Assembly: GCA_964019425.1 (NCBI GenBank)
Contig: OZ025819.1
Coordinates: forward strand, 1 to 64,000
Length of the DNA stretch: 64,000 bases
Direction: 5' to 3'
Source of the DNA: Flectonema sp. DT1601
Taxonomy: Eukaryota > Euglenozoa > Diplonemea > Diplonemida > Diplonemidae
Part shown: positions 22,186-31,842 of the stretch, in pieces
Layout of the letters: the number at the start of each line of letters is the position of its first letter
Numbering within the stretch: position 1 is the stretch's first letter
Notes under the pieces: generated by a model
What the model was told of the DNA's origin: nothing
Databases searched by the model: none
What the model saw: only the letters and a program-made list of their open reading frames with translations
Made by a program: the position numbers and the translations under genes

Positions 22186-23175
22186 CTATTCAATAATTCC
22201 TTCTTCTTCTCCTCCCAGAGCTGGATCGATGATTTCACCGATCATTTCTTCTTCTTGGCTGGCTTCTTGAAGTTCAATTTCGTTATCGTCTTCGTTGATG
22301 TTGGGGACCGTCATCGGAATAGAGTCCTGTTGATCAGCAGGTGATTGATCTGCTGTTTGATTGTTCTTATCACTTCCCTGTTCAAGACGAGGTTTATGAA
22401 CTAATTTAGTTACATAAACAGCAACAGCAGAACTGATCAGCGTAATAACAACCAGCAGGGGTATCGAAGCAGCGCACATCAACCCAAACCCTCCCGTAAA
22501 TGACGCAGACAAATGCAGAACAAAACTAACGATCAATAATTTCCATGCGAGTTTCTTATTAAGAGGAGTGCCCATGGAGTGAACTGGATGCTTACGAGAT
22601 TCTAACTCAGGATAATGAAATGAATAGTAAGCAGAGAATGACGTAACAGTACATCCAATAGTTGATATACTGTACAGCATTGATTGAATTGCCTGAAATG
22701 TGAGACTCGACAGATCCTTACAATCAGAACGACTGTAGAGAATCGCATCAGCGTCAGTGACTGTCGGATCCAAGTGATACGCAAACAACATTCCAAACCC
22801 GAGAAGTGATTGCCCAGCTGCCCATCCACATCCTGCAGCTACAGATGCTGGTATGACGCTGTACTCTGTTAGGTAGATTACTTCATCAAAAGATTTTCCA
22901 AATACTTTTTCACATTTCATATAAATTCTAAAAAACCCATATCTACACCCCTCGGTGATGACAACTCCAAACATTGAGTGAGCCGCAGCGCTATCCTTCA
23001 GTCCCCAAATTAGTAACCAAAGTAGTGCACACACATGAGCTGCGCCAACGAACCAAAAACAGGCAGCCACGGCGACCATTATTAACTGTGGATGAGTTCT
23101 CAGATAACCAAAAATAATCGCAACGTGAGGAGACCATGCTATCAACGCGTTCCCTATAAATCCATACCACTGCAT
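22186..23175 (-). CDS. APH1: Gamma-secretase subunit APH-1
   Basis: The protein has 329 residues with about seven hydrophobic segments, the APH-1 topology. APH-1 is the scaffold of the presenilin/nicastrin/PEN-2 intramembrane protease complex. Alignment by eye with animal APH-1 shows the same opening (a Pro after the first hydrophobic stretch, IAWSPHVAIIF), then the FFWL-like CFWFVG, then the EVFR-like EGCRYGFFRIY. In the fourth segment there is a GxxxG motif (GWAAG, 117-121), which is important for complex assembly. A His in a late segment (SFVLHLSASF) corresponds to a conserved family His. The protein is longer than the animal forms (about 250-265 residues) because of an acidic, Gln/Glu-rich cytosolic tail of about 75 residues. 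A YAG site (CCAACAG) lies about 40 nt before the ATG. Confidence 0.88.
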   Translation of the reverse strand: MQWYGFIGNALIAWSPHVAIIFGYLRTHPQLIMVAVAACFWFVGAAHVCALLWLLIWGLKDSAAAHSMFGVVITEGCRYGFFRIYMKCEKVFGKSFDEVIYLTEYSVIPASVAAGCGWAAGQSLLGFGMLFAYHLDPTVTDADAILYSRSDCKDLSSLTFQAIQSMLYSISTIGCTVTSFSAYYSFHYPELESRKHPVHSMGTPLNKKLAWKLLIVSFVLHLSASFTGGFGLMCAASIPLLVVITLISSAVAVYVTKLVHKPRLEQGSDKNNQTADQSPADQQDSIPMTVPNINEDDNEIELQEASQEEEMIGEIIDPALGGEEEGIIE

Positions 23176-23586
23176 TAGTGTGGTGTTTTATTTATTATTA
23201 AGAGGGTGGTACTGTTGGAAGTAATTAGTAAATTAGATCTCATAAACTGATCTTACCTTCTGGGGATGTGGTTATCAGCTCTCTGCTCCCTCATTGGGAG
23301 AAAACAGAAAATAGAAGAGTATTGCTTTCTACAAAGGCTAGGTGTTGGAGAAAAGCTAATGGTGGTTTGTTTTTTTTCTCTCTTCACTCACGTGAAGGAC
23401 ACTATAAACACAAAATACTTCTCATCCTTCGAAGGAGAAGATTAATTCACAAAATCAGAAAAGTTATTAAAACGCATCCAATTCGATGGCATTTTATATT
23501 TCGACTCGTCCTCCTCACTTCTTCCAACTCGATCTACTTTTGCTGTTCAATTACCAAACTAAACAGGGAGTGACACTCCTCGTGTT

Positions 23587-24468
23587 CTACTGCAGTTTCC
23601 CCAACTTGTGAGCAAATGAAATAACTTGAGTAACAAATGACTTGTTGCTAAGAACTATTGGACGGCGGCTGTAAGTTTTTCGGAAAGCATCAGTCAGAGT
23701 CAGTCCCTTGTGTTGCATCAAATAACACAACAGAAGAGCAGTCGATCGATTAATTCCTCCCCAGCAATGAATTACTACTTTCGAATCATCAACAAGATGT
23801 TCGTTAATAAATAATGCGACCTCATCCGTGTGTTTTAAGATTGGATAACCGATTGAGTCATCACAGTTGACGGGGAGGTATGGAATTCCTTTTATTTCAG
23901 AATTCATCATCGTAGCGCAGCAATTTACTATCGCAGTCATTCCTCTCATGTCTCCCAGTTGGTCTGCACTAGTCAGGTAGAGTCCAGGAATGATCTCTGC
24001 TGGTACCTCAATGAGATCACCTCCATATCCATATTCGACTCTTATTAAATCCAATGCTGAAACCCACTCATCGTGATCGTCTGGTTTCGGATAAGCCGCG
24101 AGAGTCTTTTTAATATCTTCAGCTTCAAGAATTCCTCTCTCAATCCATTTGACTACTCTACTCTCTGCTCCGACCTTTTCCGCCCACTGTAAGGGAGTTG
24201 TTTCTTCTTTAGTATCAATATTGATACTTGGTATGGTACAATCAGTTCTGGTGTGGACCATTAGCGCTACACAAATGTCTTCTAAATTATTTTTCAACGC
24301 CAATGTCAGAGGAGTGTGAGACTCTCCGTCGATCTCCTGACGCTCTCGCATGTAGTAACCAGCTTCTCCTCTCTTTACGAGACCTAATAAAAGTCTTCGA
24401 AATCCTTCTTCACCGAGGACACAGTCGGCCACTCGACCTACGGCGCTGTGCAGTACTGCACGTTCCAT
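23587..24468 (-). CDS. Ankyrin-like / dual-specificity phosphatase
   Basis: The protein has 293 residues. The N-terminal third contains ankyrin-like helices (TPLTLALKNNLEDICVALMV and TPLQWAEKVG). The C-terminal half is a dual-specificity protein phosphatase domain (about 155-290). It opens with EIIPGLYLTSADQ. The probable general-acid Asp is in NCDDSIGYP (203/204), and the P-loop is HCWGGINRST (Cys235, Arg241). All catalytic residues are present, so it should be active on phosphoprotein or related substrates. The N-terminal repeats probably select the partner. The acceptor-like site TTTTCTCAG lies 14 nt before the ATG. The gene sits between APH-1 and the NUDT14-like gene on the same strand. 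Confidence 0.88.
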   Translation of the reverse strand: MERAVLHSAVGRVADCVLGEEGFRRLLLGLVKRGEAGYYMRERQEIDGESHTPLTLALKNNLEDICVALMVHTRTDCTIPSINIDTKEETTPLQWAEKVGAESRVVKWIERGILEAEDIKKTLAAYPKPDDHDEWVSALDLIRVEYGYGGDLIEVPAEIIPGLYLTSADQLGDMRGMTAIVNCCATMMNSEIKGIPYLPVNCDDSIGYPILKHTDEVALFINEHLVDDSKVVIHCWGGINRSTALLLCYLMQHKGLTLTDAFRKTYSRRPIVLSNKSFVTQVISFAHKLGKLQ

Positions 24469-24678
24469 GTTTGATTTGACTGAGAAAATACAATCACAAA
24501 TAAATGAGTGCAGTACTCTGGTCAGATAGTCAGATTTGTCAAATCATCCCTTCCTTCTTTAGTCACCACCTGAAGTAAAAGGAAGTAGATTATGAAATAG
24601 AACTTCTCCTCTCTTTTCAAATAATATAAATATTCACAAAGTAAAGGATGTGGAAGGAGGTGTCTACCTCCCTCCAAG

Positions 24679-25546
24679 CTACGAGGTGCTGCTTTTGTAA
24701 AGACTGAGTGCTGTGAGTGTCCGAGCACAGCAGGTTTCCGTTGCGAGATCGCTGAGCAGGGTAAGCTTTGCAGAGATTGGTCCATCAGATATCGGAAACT
24801 GGTTCAGGAAATCAGGTTTCTGTTTTAGAGTTTCTAAGTGTCACCAAATACTTCCTCACGCCAATAAAAAAAAATAAAATAAAAAATACAAACCTCAGTC
24901 ATTCTAACTAAATGATACGTCTGTGTGAGCATACCATTAGCTCCTGGATAAATTAAAGGGGAACTTGATTTTGAAGCTGTCAAAGCCGTGTAGTCAGACT
25001 TGCTGGTAGGAACCCCCAACTGCGCTAAGACGTCAGAAGACTGACCCTCAAACTCAGCAGATAAAATCCCAGCAGGGATAGCATAATGATTGTGTGTTGA
25101 TATACTTACTCTTGGTTCAGATATTAACATAACGTATTCATTACCTTCAATTGTTATTATTACAAGTAGACTGGTTTGAGTTTCCTCTGATAAGGAAAAT
25201 GATTCTTTGTACTTCTCTCCACTAACAGTCTTTAAATAAACGGAAATTCTAACACTCGAGATTCTCTTCACCAGCAGATCAACCGATTCGATCTCCACCT
25301 TCTCAATAATAATTTCTTCAGGTACAGACAGCCTTGATGCCCATTCAGTGAATGGACGAAATTTCGCAACCTGTTTTTTTTTCGTACTTTTTTTTTTTTA
25401 ATCTAAACAGGTCATGTTTTTTCACTTGTTGGAATACAAAAATAAGAAGAAAACGGAACACATACCTGACCCACAATAGTCATATCTCCTAAATAGTACA
25501 CAGACAGGTCAATAGGTACCTGTTGACCTCCGATCTTTACCTCCAT
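24679..25546 (-). CDS. NUDT14-like (ADP-sugar diphosphatase family) protein, degenerate Nudix box, 3 exons
   Basis: Exons are 25546-25466, 25370-24894 and 24819-24679, giving 232 residues. Intron 1 (25465-25371) starts GTATG and intron 2 (24893-24820) starts GTTTG; both end ACAG. Exon 1 gives VPIDLSVYYLGDMTIVGQ. Exon 2 gives FRPFTEWASRL, then a strand-rich Nudix fold with the family's AIPAGIL. Exon 3 gives SAKLTLLSDLATETCCARTL...LSLYK, matching the C-terminal helix of plant NUDX14-type enzymes. The Nudix box that should follow AGIL (consensus GX5EX7REUXEEXGU) is replaced by SAEFEGQSSDVLAQLGV, with the REUXEE metal-binding core missing. I therefore infer a non-catalytic sugar-nucleotide-binding paralogue. 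The exon boundaries rest on frame continuity and family match. Confidence 0.75.
24820..24893 (-). other. Intron 2 of the NUDT14-like gene
   Basis: A 74-nt phase 0 intron, GTTTGT...AAACAG, very T-rich. A nearer acceptor (ACACTTAG) would give a stop two codons later, so the ACAG site is preferred. Confidence 0.75.
25371..25465 (-). other. Intron 1 of the NUDT14-like gene
   Basis: A 95-nt phase 0 intron, GTATGT...AAACAG, between VGQ and VAKFRP. Confidence 0.75.
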
Positions 25547-25868
25547 ATTGCTATTGAGTTGTGTATCTGAGAGAAATCAATACGAACCTTATCAGGAATA
25601 GTATTCTAAACAAACAGGAACAGATCTAATTAGTTAGTTGAATTAAATCAAAACTAAAAATAATAATTTTTAATTCCGAAGAATACGAAGAAAGCTGTCT
25701 TCAATTTTATAAAAGTGACGGCACTACTGGTTGCTACAATCTATTGAGAGACACATTATTGTTTTGTTGTGTCTTCATCACACAGATTGATGAAGAACAT
25801 CATTTTGAACAAAATGTTTCATCGATTTGAGGAGTTGTTTAACTAATAAACAAGAGTGAACAAGAATA

Positions 25869-27512
25869 CTACAGAGCAGCATTCAGTCTTTGGTTTTGAG
25901 CATACAGCGCTCCAGCTCCAGGGAGGGGAACTTCAGATCCTACCGGAGGCTCCCACTGTCTTCTGCCATCAACATGTCGATAGAATATTTCACCTTTACT
26001 ACTCGCTACCTTAGTCCATCCTGCTGGTAGTTCACTGAAGATATTGGAAGGCTCTTCTCCGTACTTTTGAACCAATTCTGAGAAGAGTTGTTCTTCCCTT
26101 CCTCTATATTGTATTAACATACAAGTAACACGTGGTAATTGAGAAGGGTTGTGATAACGATAATATTGAATTAGCCTGCCTCTAAATCTCGCATCTACAG
26201 AATTCCCATGTTGATCACCGTGAGAACGATCAGGTAATGGAACGTAAAGTAAATCTCGACCTCTAAACTCCCCAACCAACCAAGGAGGAGGAAGAGGATG
26301 TTTCTTTGGAGCTAATACTCTTCTAGCGGTGTTGGTTGGTTTTATTCCTCGCGAAGAAACACTTTCGATTGGAGTCGAAGATTGAGATCTGGTGGCTGGT
26401 GATTTCGGAGGGTCACAAAACCTCTCCGACTGTACATCGAACTGTCTATTCGATGAAATCAACGGAGTTAATGTAATCGACTTTTCCTTTCCGCCGTCTA
26501 ACTCATCTCTGAAGTCATCAACGAGTACTTGTAGAGTCGGATTCTCATTTCTCTTTAAACTTTTTAAAAACATCGTAGTGAGCTGTCCCACTCTCGGACC
26601 AAAACCCTCCGATTGAAGTGAAATCATAAATATCTGACCTTTAATAAAAGACACGTCGTCAGGATTCTCAATAACTTCATACGACCCGTTTGGAGGAAGA
26701 GAAACTTCAAAAGGAAGATCGTAGATACCTCCTCCCATATAGAAATCATTTAAGATGAATAATTTAACTCCGTCAGGTATTCCGCTGAACAGATTATCAC
26801 GAATATCAGAACAGGAAATGTATCCTTCTTCTGAGAAATCGACCGGAGCGATAGCAATATCACCGTCAACGTCATCAAGAGAATTATATCCGTGGCCTGA
26901 TGCCAATAAAATTAAATTGTCACCAGGTTTAGCTCCTCTCGATAACCAACGAAGACCTTGTTCGATATTAGTTCTGCTGGGTCTGATTCCTTTGTGTACA
27001 TCGTCGCATATTATTTTGATATCATTAAAACCAACTTCTTGTAGAAGTCCTCTGAACATTTCAGTTCTTCGACCCTGACCATAGAGTGCGATGTCTGGTT
27101 GTTTTTTATAACTTATACAAACAAGTAAAGCTTTACTAGCACCAGGGATAGCATTCACACTAAAGTTTGATGATAAGTAGGTTCCCACTGAGATGTCACT
27201 CTGAGATCCATCCTGAAATCGCATCACAACTTCGAACTCCTTCCGATTCGCGTCTTTAATTGACTTCACGGCTTGCATTAGAGCAGTGGAGCTGGTTATC
27301 TTTTTCCCATCGAGGTATAAAAGATCTCCTGTTTGAATTCCTGCTTTCCCAAAGGGACCATTCGCTTCAACGTCTCCAACGTACACAACATTTCCATCTT
27401 CACCATACGACATACCCAGTGGTGCTCCGACATGTGGTAGTCGAACAGTAAAGGTTCGCTCTCCTCCAGAACTCCTTCTTCCTAAGTCCGATTCGTAGTA
27501 CGATGTGCTCAT
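25869..27512 (-). CDS. PDZ - metacaspase-like - WW protein, catalytic Cys replaced
   Basis: The protein has 547 residues from the ATG at 27512. An acceptor-like site (TTTACAG) lies 12 nt upstream, so the open frame further up is probably not translated. Domains: PDZ (about 20-118; PLGMSYGEDG, GKAGIQTGDLLYLDG), a type I metacaspase p20 fold (about 126-345; ALLVCISYKKQPD, GLRWLSRGAKPGDNLIL), a linker of about 120 residues, and a WW domain (about 494-524; LPAGWTK...FYRHVDGRRQWEPP). The catalytic His is kept (ASGHG, His207). The nucleophile motif, normally D-x-C-H-S-G after a hydrophobic strand, reads NDFYMGGG, so the Cys position is Tyr258. It should have no peptidase activity. PDZ and WW domains point to a scaffold that binds C-terminal peptides and PPxY-like motifs. 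Confidence 0.87.
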   Translation of the reverse strand: MSTSYYESDLGRRSSGGERTFTVRLPHVGAPLGMSYGEDGNVVYVGDVEANGPFGKAGIQTGDLLYLDGKKITSSTALMQAVKSIKDANRKEFEVVMRFQDGSQSDISVGTYLSSNFSVNAIPGASKALLVCISYKKQPDIALYGQGRRTEMFRGLLQEVGFNDIKIICDDVHKGIRPSRTNIEQGLRWLSRGAKPGDNLILLASGHGYNSLDDVDGDIAIAPVDFSEEGYISCSDIRDNLFSGIPDGVKLFILNDFYMGGGIYDLPFEVSLPPNGSYEVIENPDDVSFIKGQIFMISLQSEGFGPRVGQLTTMFLKSLKRNENPTLQVLVDDFRDELDGGKEKSITLTPLISSNRQFDVQSERFCDPPKSPATRSQSSTPIESVSSRGIKPTNTARRVLAPKKHPLPPPWLVGEFRGRDLLYVPLPDRSHGDQHGNSVDARFRGRLIQYYRYHNPSQLPRVTCMLIQYRGREEQLFSELVQKYGEEPSNIFSELPAGWTKVASSKGEIFYRHVDGRRQWEPPVGSEVPLPGAGALYAQNQRLNAAL

Positions 27513-28305
27513 GTTGTGAGTTCTGTAAATTAATAACAAACGATGAATGACTTGATCATTACTTTCTATTAAAAATATTGCTCTCCCCACCTCACCGAGA
27601 GACTGATTGTAGTTCTGCAGAAAGAAAATGTTATTAAAAAAACAACAGAGAACGTTGATAGTTTTCTTCTTTTCTCTGTTCCAGGGCAAAAAAAAAAAAA
27701 AAAAAAAAAAAAAACCATTCAGATAAGCCTTATATTTTGTTGATCGCAGCTCTTAATCTGAATAGTTTCTTCTCCGACTTGTCGGTGCAAAAAAAAAAAG
27801 AAATATTGAGAGGGAGGGTGAATCACTCCAACTCTAACTGACCAATGATTCAATAAAGTGAGCGCACTCACTGACCACTTGTTTCTAAAACAGAAAACTG
27901 TTAACTGTCTGGAGTAGCTTCGAAATGTGATAGAAAATAATAAAATTGAAAATTGACTTCTTCTCTAAACACATAAAACACTTTTGCGGGAAAGAATTGC
28001 ACACTTAGTTAGTCAGCGTGTCCAACAGACAACGTACTAAGATTCTTCAATTGTTAGTTAACTGAAGACACATCAGGGAGTGGGGGGGGATTCTTTAATT
28101 GTTAAACAGCTAAAGACAAAGCAGGGAACGGGGAGAACGTTTTTTTTCTTTTTTTCTTTTTTTTTCCTTTAGAAGAAAACACAACTAGTGATGTGCAAGT
28201 TGCACACTAAAAACAACGACAAAAAAAATAAAAATAATCCTAAATTGGGCCTCTTGATTTTGCTTTGAGCTCCCAACTAACGTATTACGGGTTAACATAT
28301 TCTCA
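27513..28305. other. Intergenic between the Cu-ATPase and metacaspase-like genes
   Basis: No gene is seen. It contains an A-run (27687-27713), a short motif shared with the G6PD upstream region (27754-27788), and a pair of similar stretches around TTAATTGTTAAACAGCTAAAGA and CAATTGTTAGTTAACTGAAG near 28088 and 28047. Confidence 0.6.
27754..27788. repeat. Shared upstream motif, copy 1
   Basis: AATCTGAATAGTTTCTTCTC is followed by CGACTTGTCGG. The same 25 bases occur at 53713-53737, with the terminal hairpin CCGA-loop-TCGG kept although the loop differs (CTTG here, CTACA there). Confidence 0.75.
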
Positions 28306-31300
28306 CTAAAAAGTGCTGTAAGACTTCTTTGAATCACTCATCAGAGTGTGTCCTTCAGTTGACTGAACGTCAACAGAAACTTGTTTAACGTCAGCAGGTT
28401 TAAACAACTGAAGAGTTAATGATGACAATAGAACTAATAACGAAGATGAGATCATTGCAATCCCTCCGAGAACTGGAGGTAGTTGTGAATGAAAAAGAGG
28501 AAACGTCAACCCAGCAGCAAACGGCAAAGCAACCACATTGTAACCAAATGCCCAAAGAAAGTTTAATTTGATTCTATTCATCGTAGTCTTTGATAACTCG
28601 AAGAACGTTGCCACATCTCTGAGATTACTTTTAGTCAGAACCGCATCTGCTGAATCGATGGCAACGCTAGTACCCGACCCCAATGCGATCCCAACATCAG
28701 CTGCTGTTAAGGCTGGAGCATCATTAATACCGTCTCCTACAAAAGCAACGATTTCATTCTGCTGTTGGACTTCAGTTACTTTTGAAGCCTTTTCTCCCGG
28801 CAGAACTTCAGCAAAGATATCCTTCTCTAAGATGCCTACCTGATTAGCAATATGTTTTGCTGCAGTTCTATTATCACCAGTCACCATACAGACTCTGTAG
28901 TTTCTCTTCTTCAGATACGAAACTATCGATGCAGACTCGGGTTTGACGGTGTCACGAAGTCCGAATCCATAAACCACTTCTCCATCAACAGCAGCCAAGA
29001 CTACTGTTAACCCACGCATCTGTAAGCCACGAATGAGTTCTTGAACTTTGGCGCGGTTGTCAGGAGATGATTTCTGAATTACCCAAGCAGCTTGACCAAC
29101 AGCTAATGATCTATTCATTATATTACAAGTAACTCCCTTTCCTGGTATTGTTTGATGTACTGTAGCATCAGTCGATGATATCTTTGAGTTCATTCCCTTA
29201 CGACAGTACGCAGCTACCGCACTAGCGATTGGGTGTTGGCTGCCCTCTTCAGCTGCAGCTACCAGGTCAAAAACGTTTTCAGAATTCTTCTTAAAATCAA
29301 TGAACTCTTTAACTAAGACTTTTCCACTTGTTAGGGTACCAGTTTTGTCGAATAGGACAGCTGTTGCTTTTGCTGCAGATTCAATACTTCCTCCTCCCTT
29401 GATGAAAACACCCATCTTAGCACCAACACCAGTAGAAACCATTACTGCTGTTGGTGTTGCCAATCCCATGGCACACGGACAGGCAACAACTAAAGTTGAA
29501 ATTAGAAAGTTCAGCGAAAATGATAAAACCGATTTCCCTCCTCTCCAAGACAAGGGATACCATCCGAGTCCTCCCAAGACAGTCCACGTGATGAATGAAA
29601 AGACTGAAATCGTTATAACGACGGGTACGAAGAAGGCGGATATTCTGTCTGCCAGTTGTTGAACTGGAGCTTTGGATGCCTGCGCGTCGTTTATTAACTT
29701 TAAGATTTGACTTAAAGTTGACTCAGCTCCAACATGTGTTGCTCTGACAGTACAAACACCTGAAACACAAATAGTACCTCCTGTCACTACATCAGAAGGT
29801 GACTTCGTAACTGGAATTGATTCACCCGTCAACATCGATTGATCAACACAAACAGTCCCTGTTAGAATCTCTCCATCAACAGGTACTGATGATCCAGCAA
29901 TAACTTCAACTACATCATTTTTCAAAATACTTCCAGCATCAACTTCAGTTCGAGTCCCGTCAGAGTTAATTTTCATCGCGGTCGGCGGTTGCAGTTCCAG
30001 AAGACTGAGAAGCGCGTCTGCGGTTCTGCCCTTGGCAATACATTCAAAATATTTTCCCAAAAGCATAAAGGCTGTGAGGATCGCTGCCGCATCTGCAGAA
30101 GAAGAACCGACGTCGAAAAGAACAAACAACCAACCAGAAGCATAAGCTGTACCAACTCCCATAGCAACGAGTACATCCATAGTTGCTGTACCGCCGTTTA
30201 TGGCTTTGCGCGCCCGTACAAAGAAAGGCGATGCGTAATAATACACAACTGGAGATGATAATAATAAACTAGTCACTGATCCAAGTGTGATGTGAGAATC
30301 AAATATTCTGTACATCATAAAGTTATGAAGAATTGGGTAATGAGGAGACAACAACATCATCAACGCCAGTGGGCACGCAATTAGTAAAGAACCGAAGGCT
30401 GATTGCCAAAGAGCTTGTTTTTCTTCAGATCGGCCCAACGCGTTTTTAAGATCACCACCAGCAGCTAATTCATTAGAATCAACAATAGTACATCCGTATC
30501 CCATGTTTGATATCAGATCACATAACTTAGAAGGCGTCACCACATCTGTGTGCTTCACAGATGCGGTTTCCGTTCCGAGAGCAACAGAGGCTTCGATAAT
30601 CCCGTTGACTTGCTTTAGATCTGTTTCAATTCTGTAAACACAAGAAGCACAAGTCATTCCCTTCACAATAAAAGTACTTTGTTGTGTTACAGAAGGAATT
30701 GATATGGAAGTTGATGCAGTCGGTTCTATCAAAGGACTGCTCACCTTCTTCTCGAAAGATGAAATCTTCTGAACTCTGTTCTCCCACGCTGATGTTGAAA
30801 TGTTAAACTCTTCAGGCATCGTCTCCTCACCACCTGATGTCACGTCTACTAAAGTTGCGTTGTACCTTCCATTATCAAGATTACATATTTTATCTATAGT
30901 ATAATCAGCGTACACAGCATTGACATTACACACTCCTGCTGTGGCTGATACGGCTGCTTCAACAGGTAGAAGTTCATTCTTTATTTTCATTGCACAACTA
31001 CTACAAGTCATTCCCTCCACTTTCAGACTGGCCATTTGAACTTCTCTGTTTCTGATATTGGCCGGTAGTTCGATTCCCTTTAAGATGTCTTTTATTTTTT
31101 TTATTTCCTTCTTATCTTTAATAAGGACGCCGACTTCTTTAGTTCCAACCGCAACGTAGCAGTGGTCTTCAGCAATATCGGCTTTCTTAAATGCTCGATA
31201 TATCTTTGAGGCGCATGACTTACACGAGATTGAAGGAACGTGTAGCAGCATGCAAGTCGCAGTGAGTTTCTGTCCTTGCTGAATAACAGGTGGATTCTTT

Positions 31301-31842
31301 AGTAAACGAACCTTAGCGAGGGGCAAGGCTAAAGAAGCAGCCTGTTCGATGGCTGGTGCAGTACTGAGTTGTAATTGTGTTTTATCAGTTTTAGTTAAAC
31401 AGACTCGACGAACATTTGCACCAATTTCATCGATCAACTCCCCATCGCTTTGATTGAATGATGCGACTTTAGAGTTCGGAGGAATATGAATAGCCTTGTA
31501 GTTTGATAGCTTGTCTTGAACTTGTTGTTCATCACAGGATGCTTCAACACCCAGAAGACCAGGTTTTACAGAAACAGTCTTTAGAGGATTTAGGATTGTT
31601 TCAAATACGGAGGAGCCTTCTTCACAGTCACCGTTGACAGCAAATAATTTCATTTTTATTGCGGACCTGCACTGCGGGCCAGCTATATCGAAGTCACCAA
31701 CACCCTTACACTTACATGAGTCACCACATTGACAATTAATACACTTACAGGTACGAGGCCATATGGTCCCAACAAGTAGATTTCTCTCTTTCTCAACGTT
31801 GAGCATCCCAACGTCGACTTCGACGGTACCCCCGCCAGCCAT
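28306..31842 (-). CDS. Cu(I)-transporting P1B-type ATPase with metallothionein-like N-terminus
   Basis: The protein has 1178 residues. It is a copper-exporting ATPase of the ATP7/CCC2/RAN1 class, expected in the Golgi or plasma membrane. The N-terminus has a cysteine cluster, TCKCINCQCGDSCKC (Cys 32, 34, 37, 39, 43, 45), resembling a short metallothionein. Three HMA-type segments follow, with CKSCA, GMTCSSCA and GMTCASC. The ATPase core shows the TGES actuator motif, the CPC transport motif (VACPCAMGLATP), phosphorylation motif DKTGTLT, the HP motif (GSQHPIA), MVTGDN and GDGINDAPAL. TM7 carries the YN pair (FGYNVVALP) and TM8 the MxxSS signature (AMISSS), both typical of Cu(I) pumps. No intron is needed. 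The acceptor-like CTCTACAG lies 18 nt before the ATG. Confidence 0.95.
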   Translation of the reverse strand: MAGGGTVEVDVGMLNVEKERNLLVGTIWPRTCKCINCQCGDSCKCKGVGDFDIAGPQCRSAIKMKLFAVNGDCEEGSSVFETILNPLKTVSVKPGLLGVEASCDEQQVQDKLSNYKAIHIPPNSKVASFNQSDGELIDEIGANVRRVCLTKTDKTQLQLSTAPAIEQAASLALPLAKVRLLKNPPVIQQGQKLTATCMLLHVPSISCKSCASKIYRAFKKADIAEDHCYVAVGTKEVGVLIKDKKEIKKIKDILKGIELPANIRNREVQMASLKVEGMTCSSCAMKIKNELLPVEAAVSATAGVCNVNAVYADYTIDKICNLDNGRYNATLVDVTSGGEETMPEEFNISTSAWENRVQKISSFEKKVSSPLIEPTASTSISIPSVTQQSTFIVKGMTCASCVYRIETDLKQVNGIIEASVALGTETASVKHTDVVTPSKLCDLISNMGYGCTIVDSNELAAGGDLKNALGRSEEKQALWQSAFGSLLIACPLALMMLLSPHYPILHNFMMYRIFDSHITLGSVTSLLLSSPVVYYYASPFFVRARKAINGGTATMDVLVAMGVGTAYASGWLFVLFDVGSSSADAAAILTAFMLLGKYFECIAKGRTADALLSLLELQPPTAMKINSDGTRTEVDAGSILKNDVVEVIAGSSVPVDGEILTGTVCVDQSMLTGESIPVTKSPSDVVTGGTICVSGVCTVRATHVGAESTLSQILKLINDAQASKAPVQQLADRISAFFVPVVITISVFSFITWTVLGGLGWYPLSWRGGKSVLSFSLNFLISTLVVACPCAMGLATPTAVMVSTGVGAKMGVFIKGGGSIESAAKATAVLFDKTGTLTSGKVLVKEFIDFKKNSENVFDLVAAAEEGSQHPIASAVAAYCRKGMNSKISSTDATVHQTIPGKGVTCNIMNRSLAVGQAAWVIQKSSPDNRAKVQELIRGLQMRGLTVVLAAVDGEVVYGFGLRDTVKPESASIVSYLKKRNYRVCMVTGDNRTAAKHIANQVGILEKDIFAEVLPGEKASKVTEVQQQNEIVAFVGDGINDAPALTAADVGIALGSGTSVAIDSADAVLTKSNLRDVATFFELSKTTMNRIKLNFLWAFGYNVVALPFAAGLTFPLFHSQLPPVLGGIAMISSSLLVLLSSLTLQLFKPADVKQVSVDVQSTEGHTLMSDSKKSYSTF

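Noticed and set aside
22186-27512. A functional proteolysis cluster (APH-1, trypsin-like protease, metacaspase-like)
   Set aside because: Adjacency within a one-way array is not evidence of joint function; the intervening phosphatase and Nudix genes and the dead metacaspase argue against a dedicated system.
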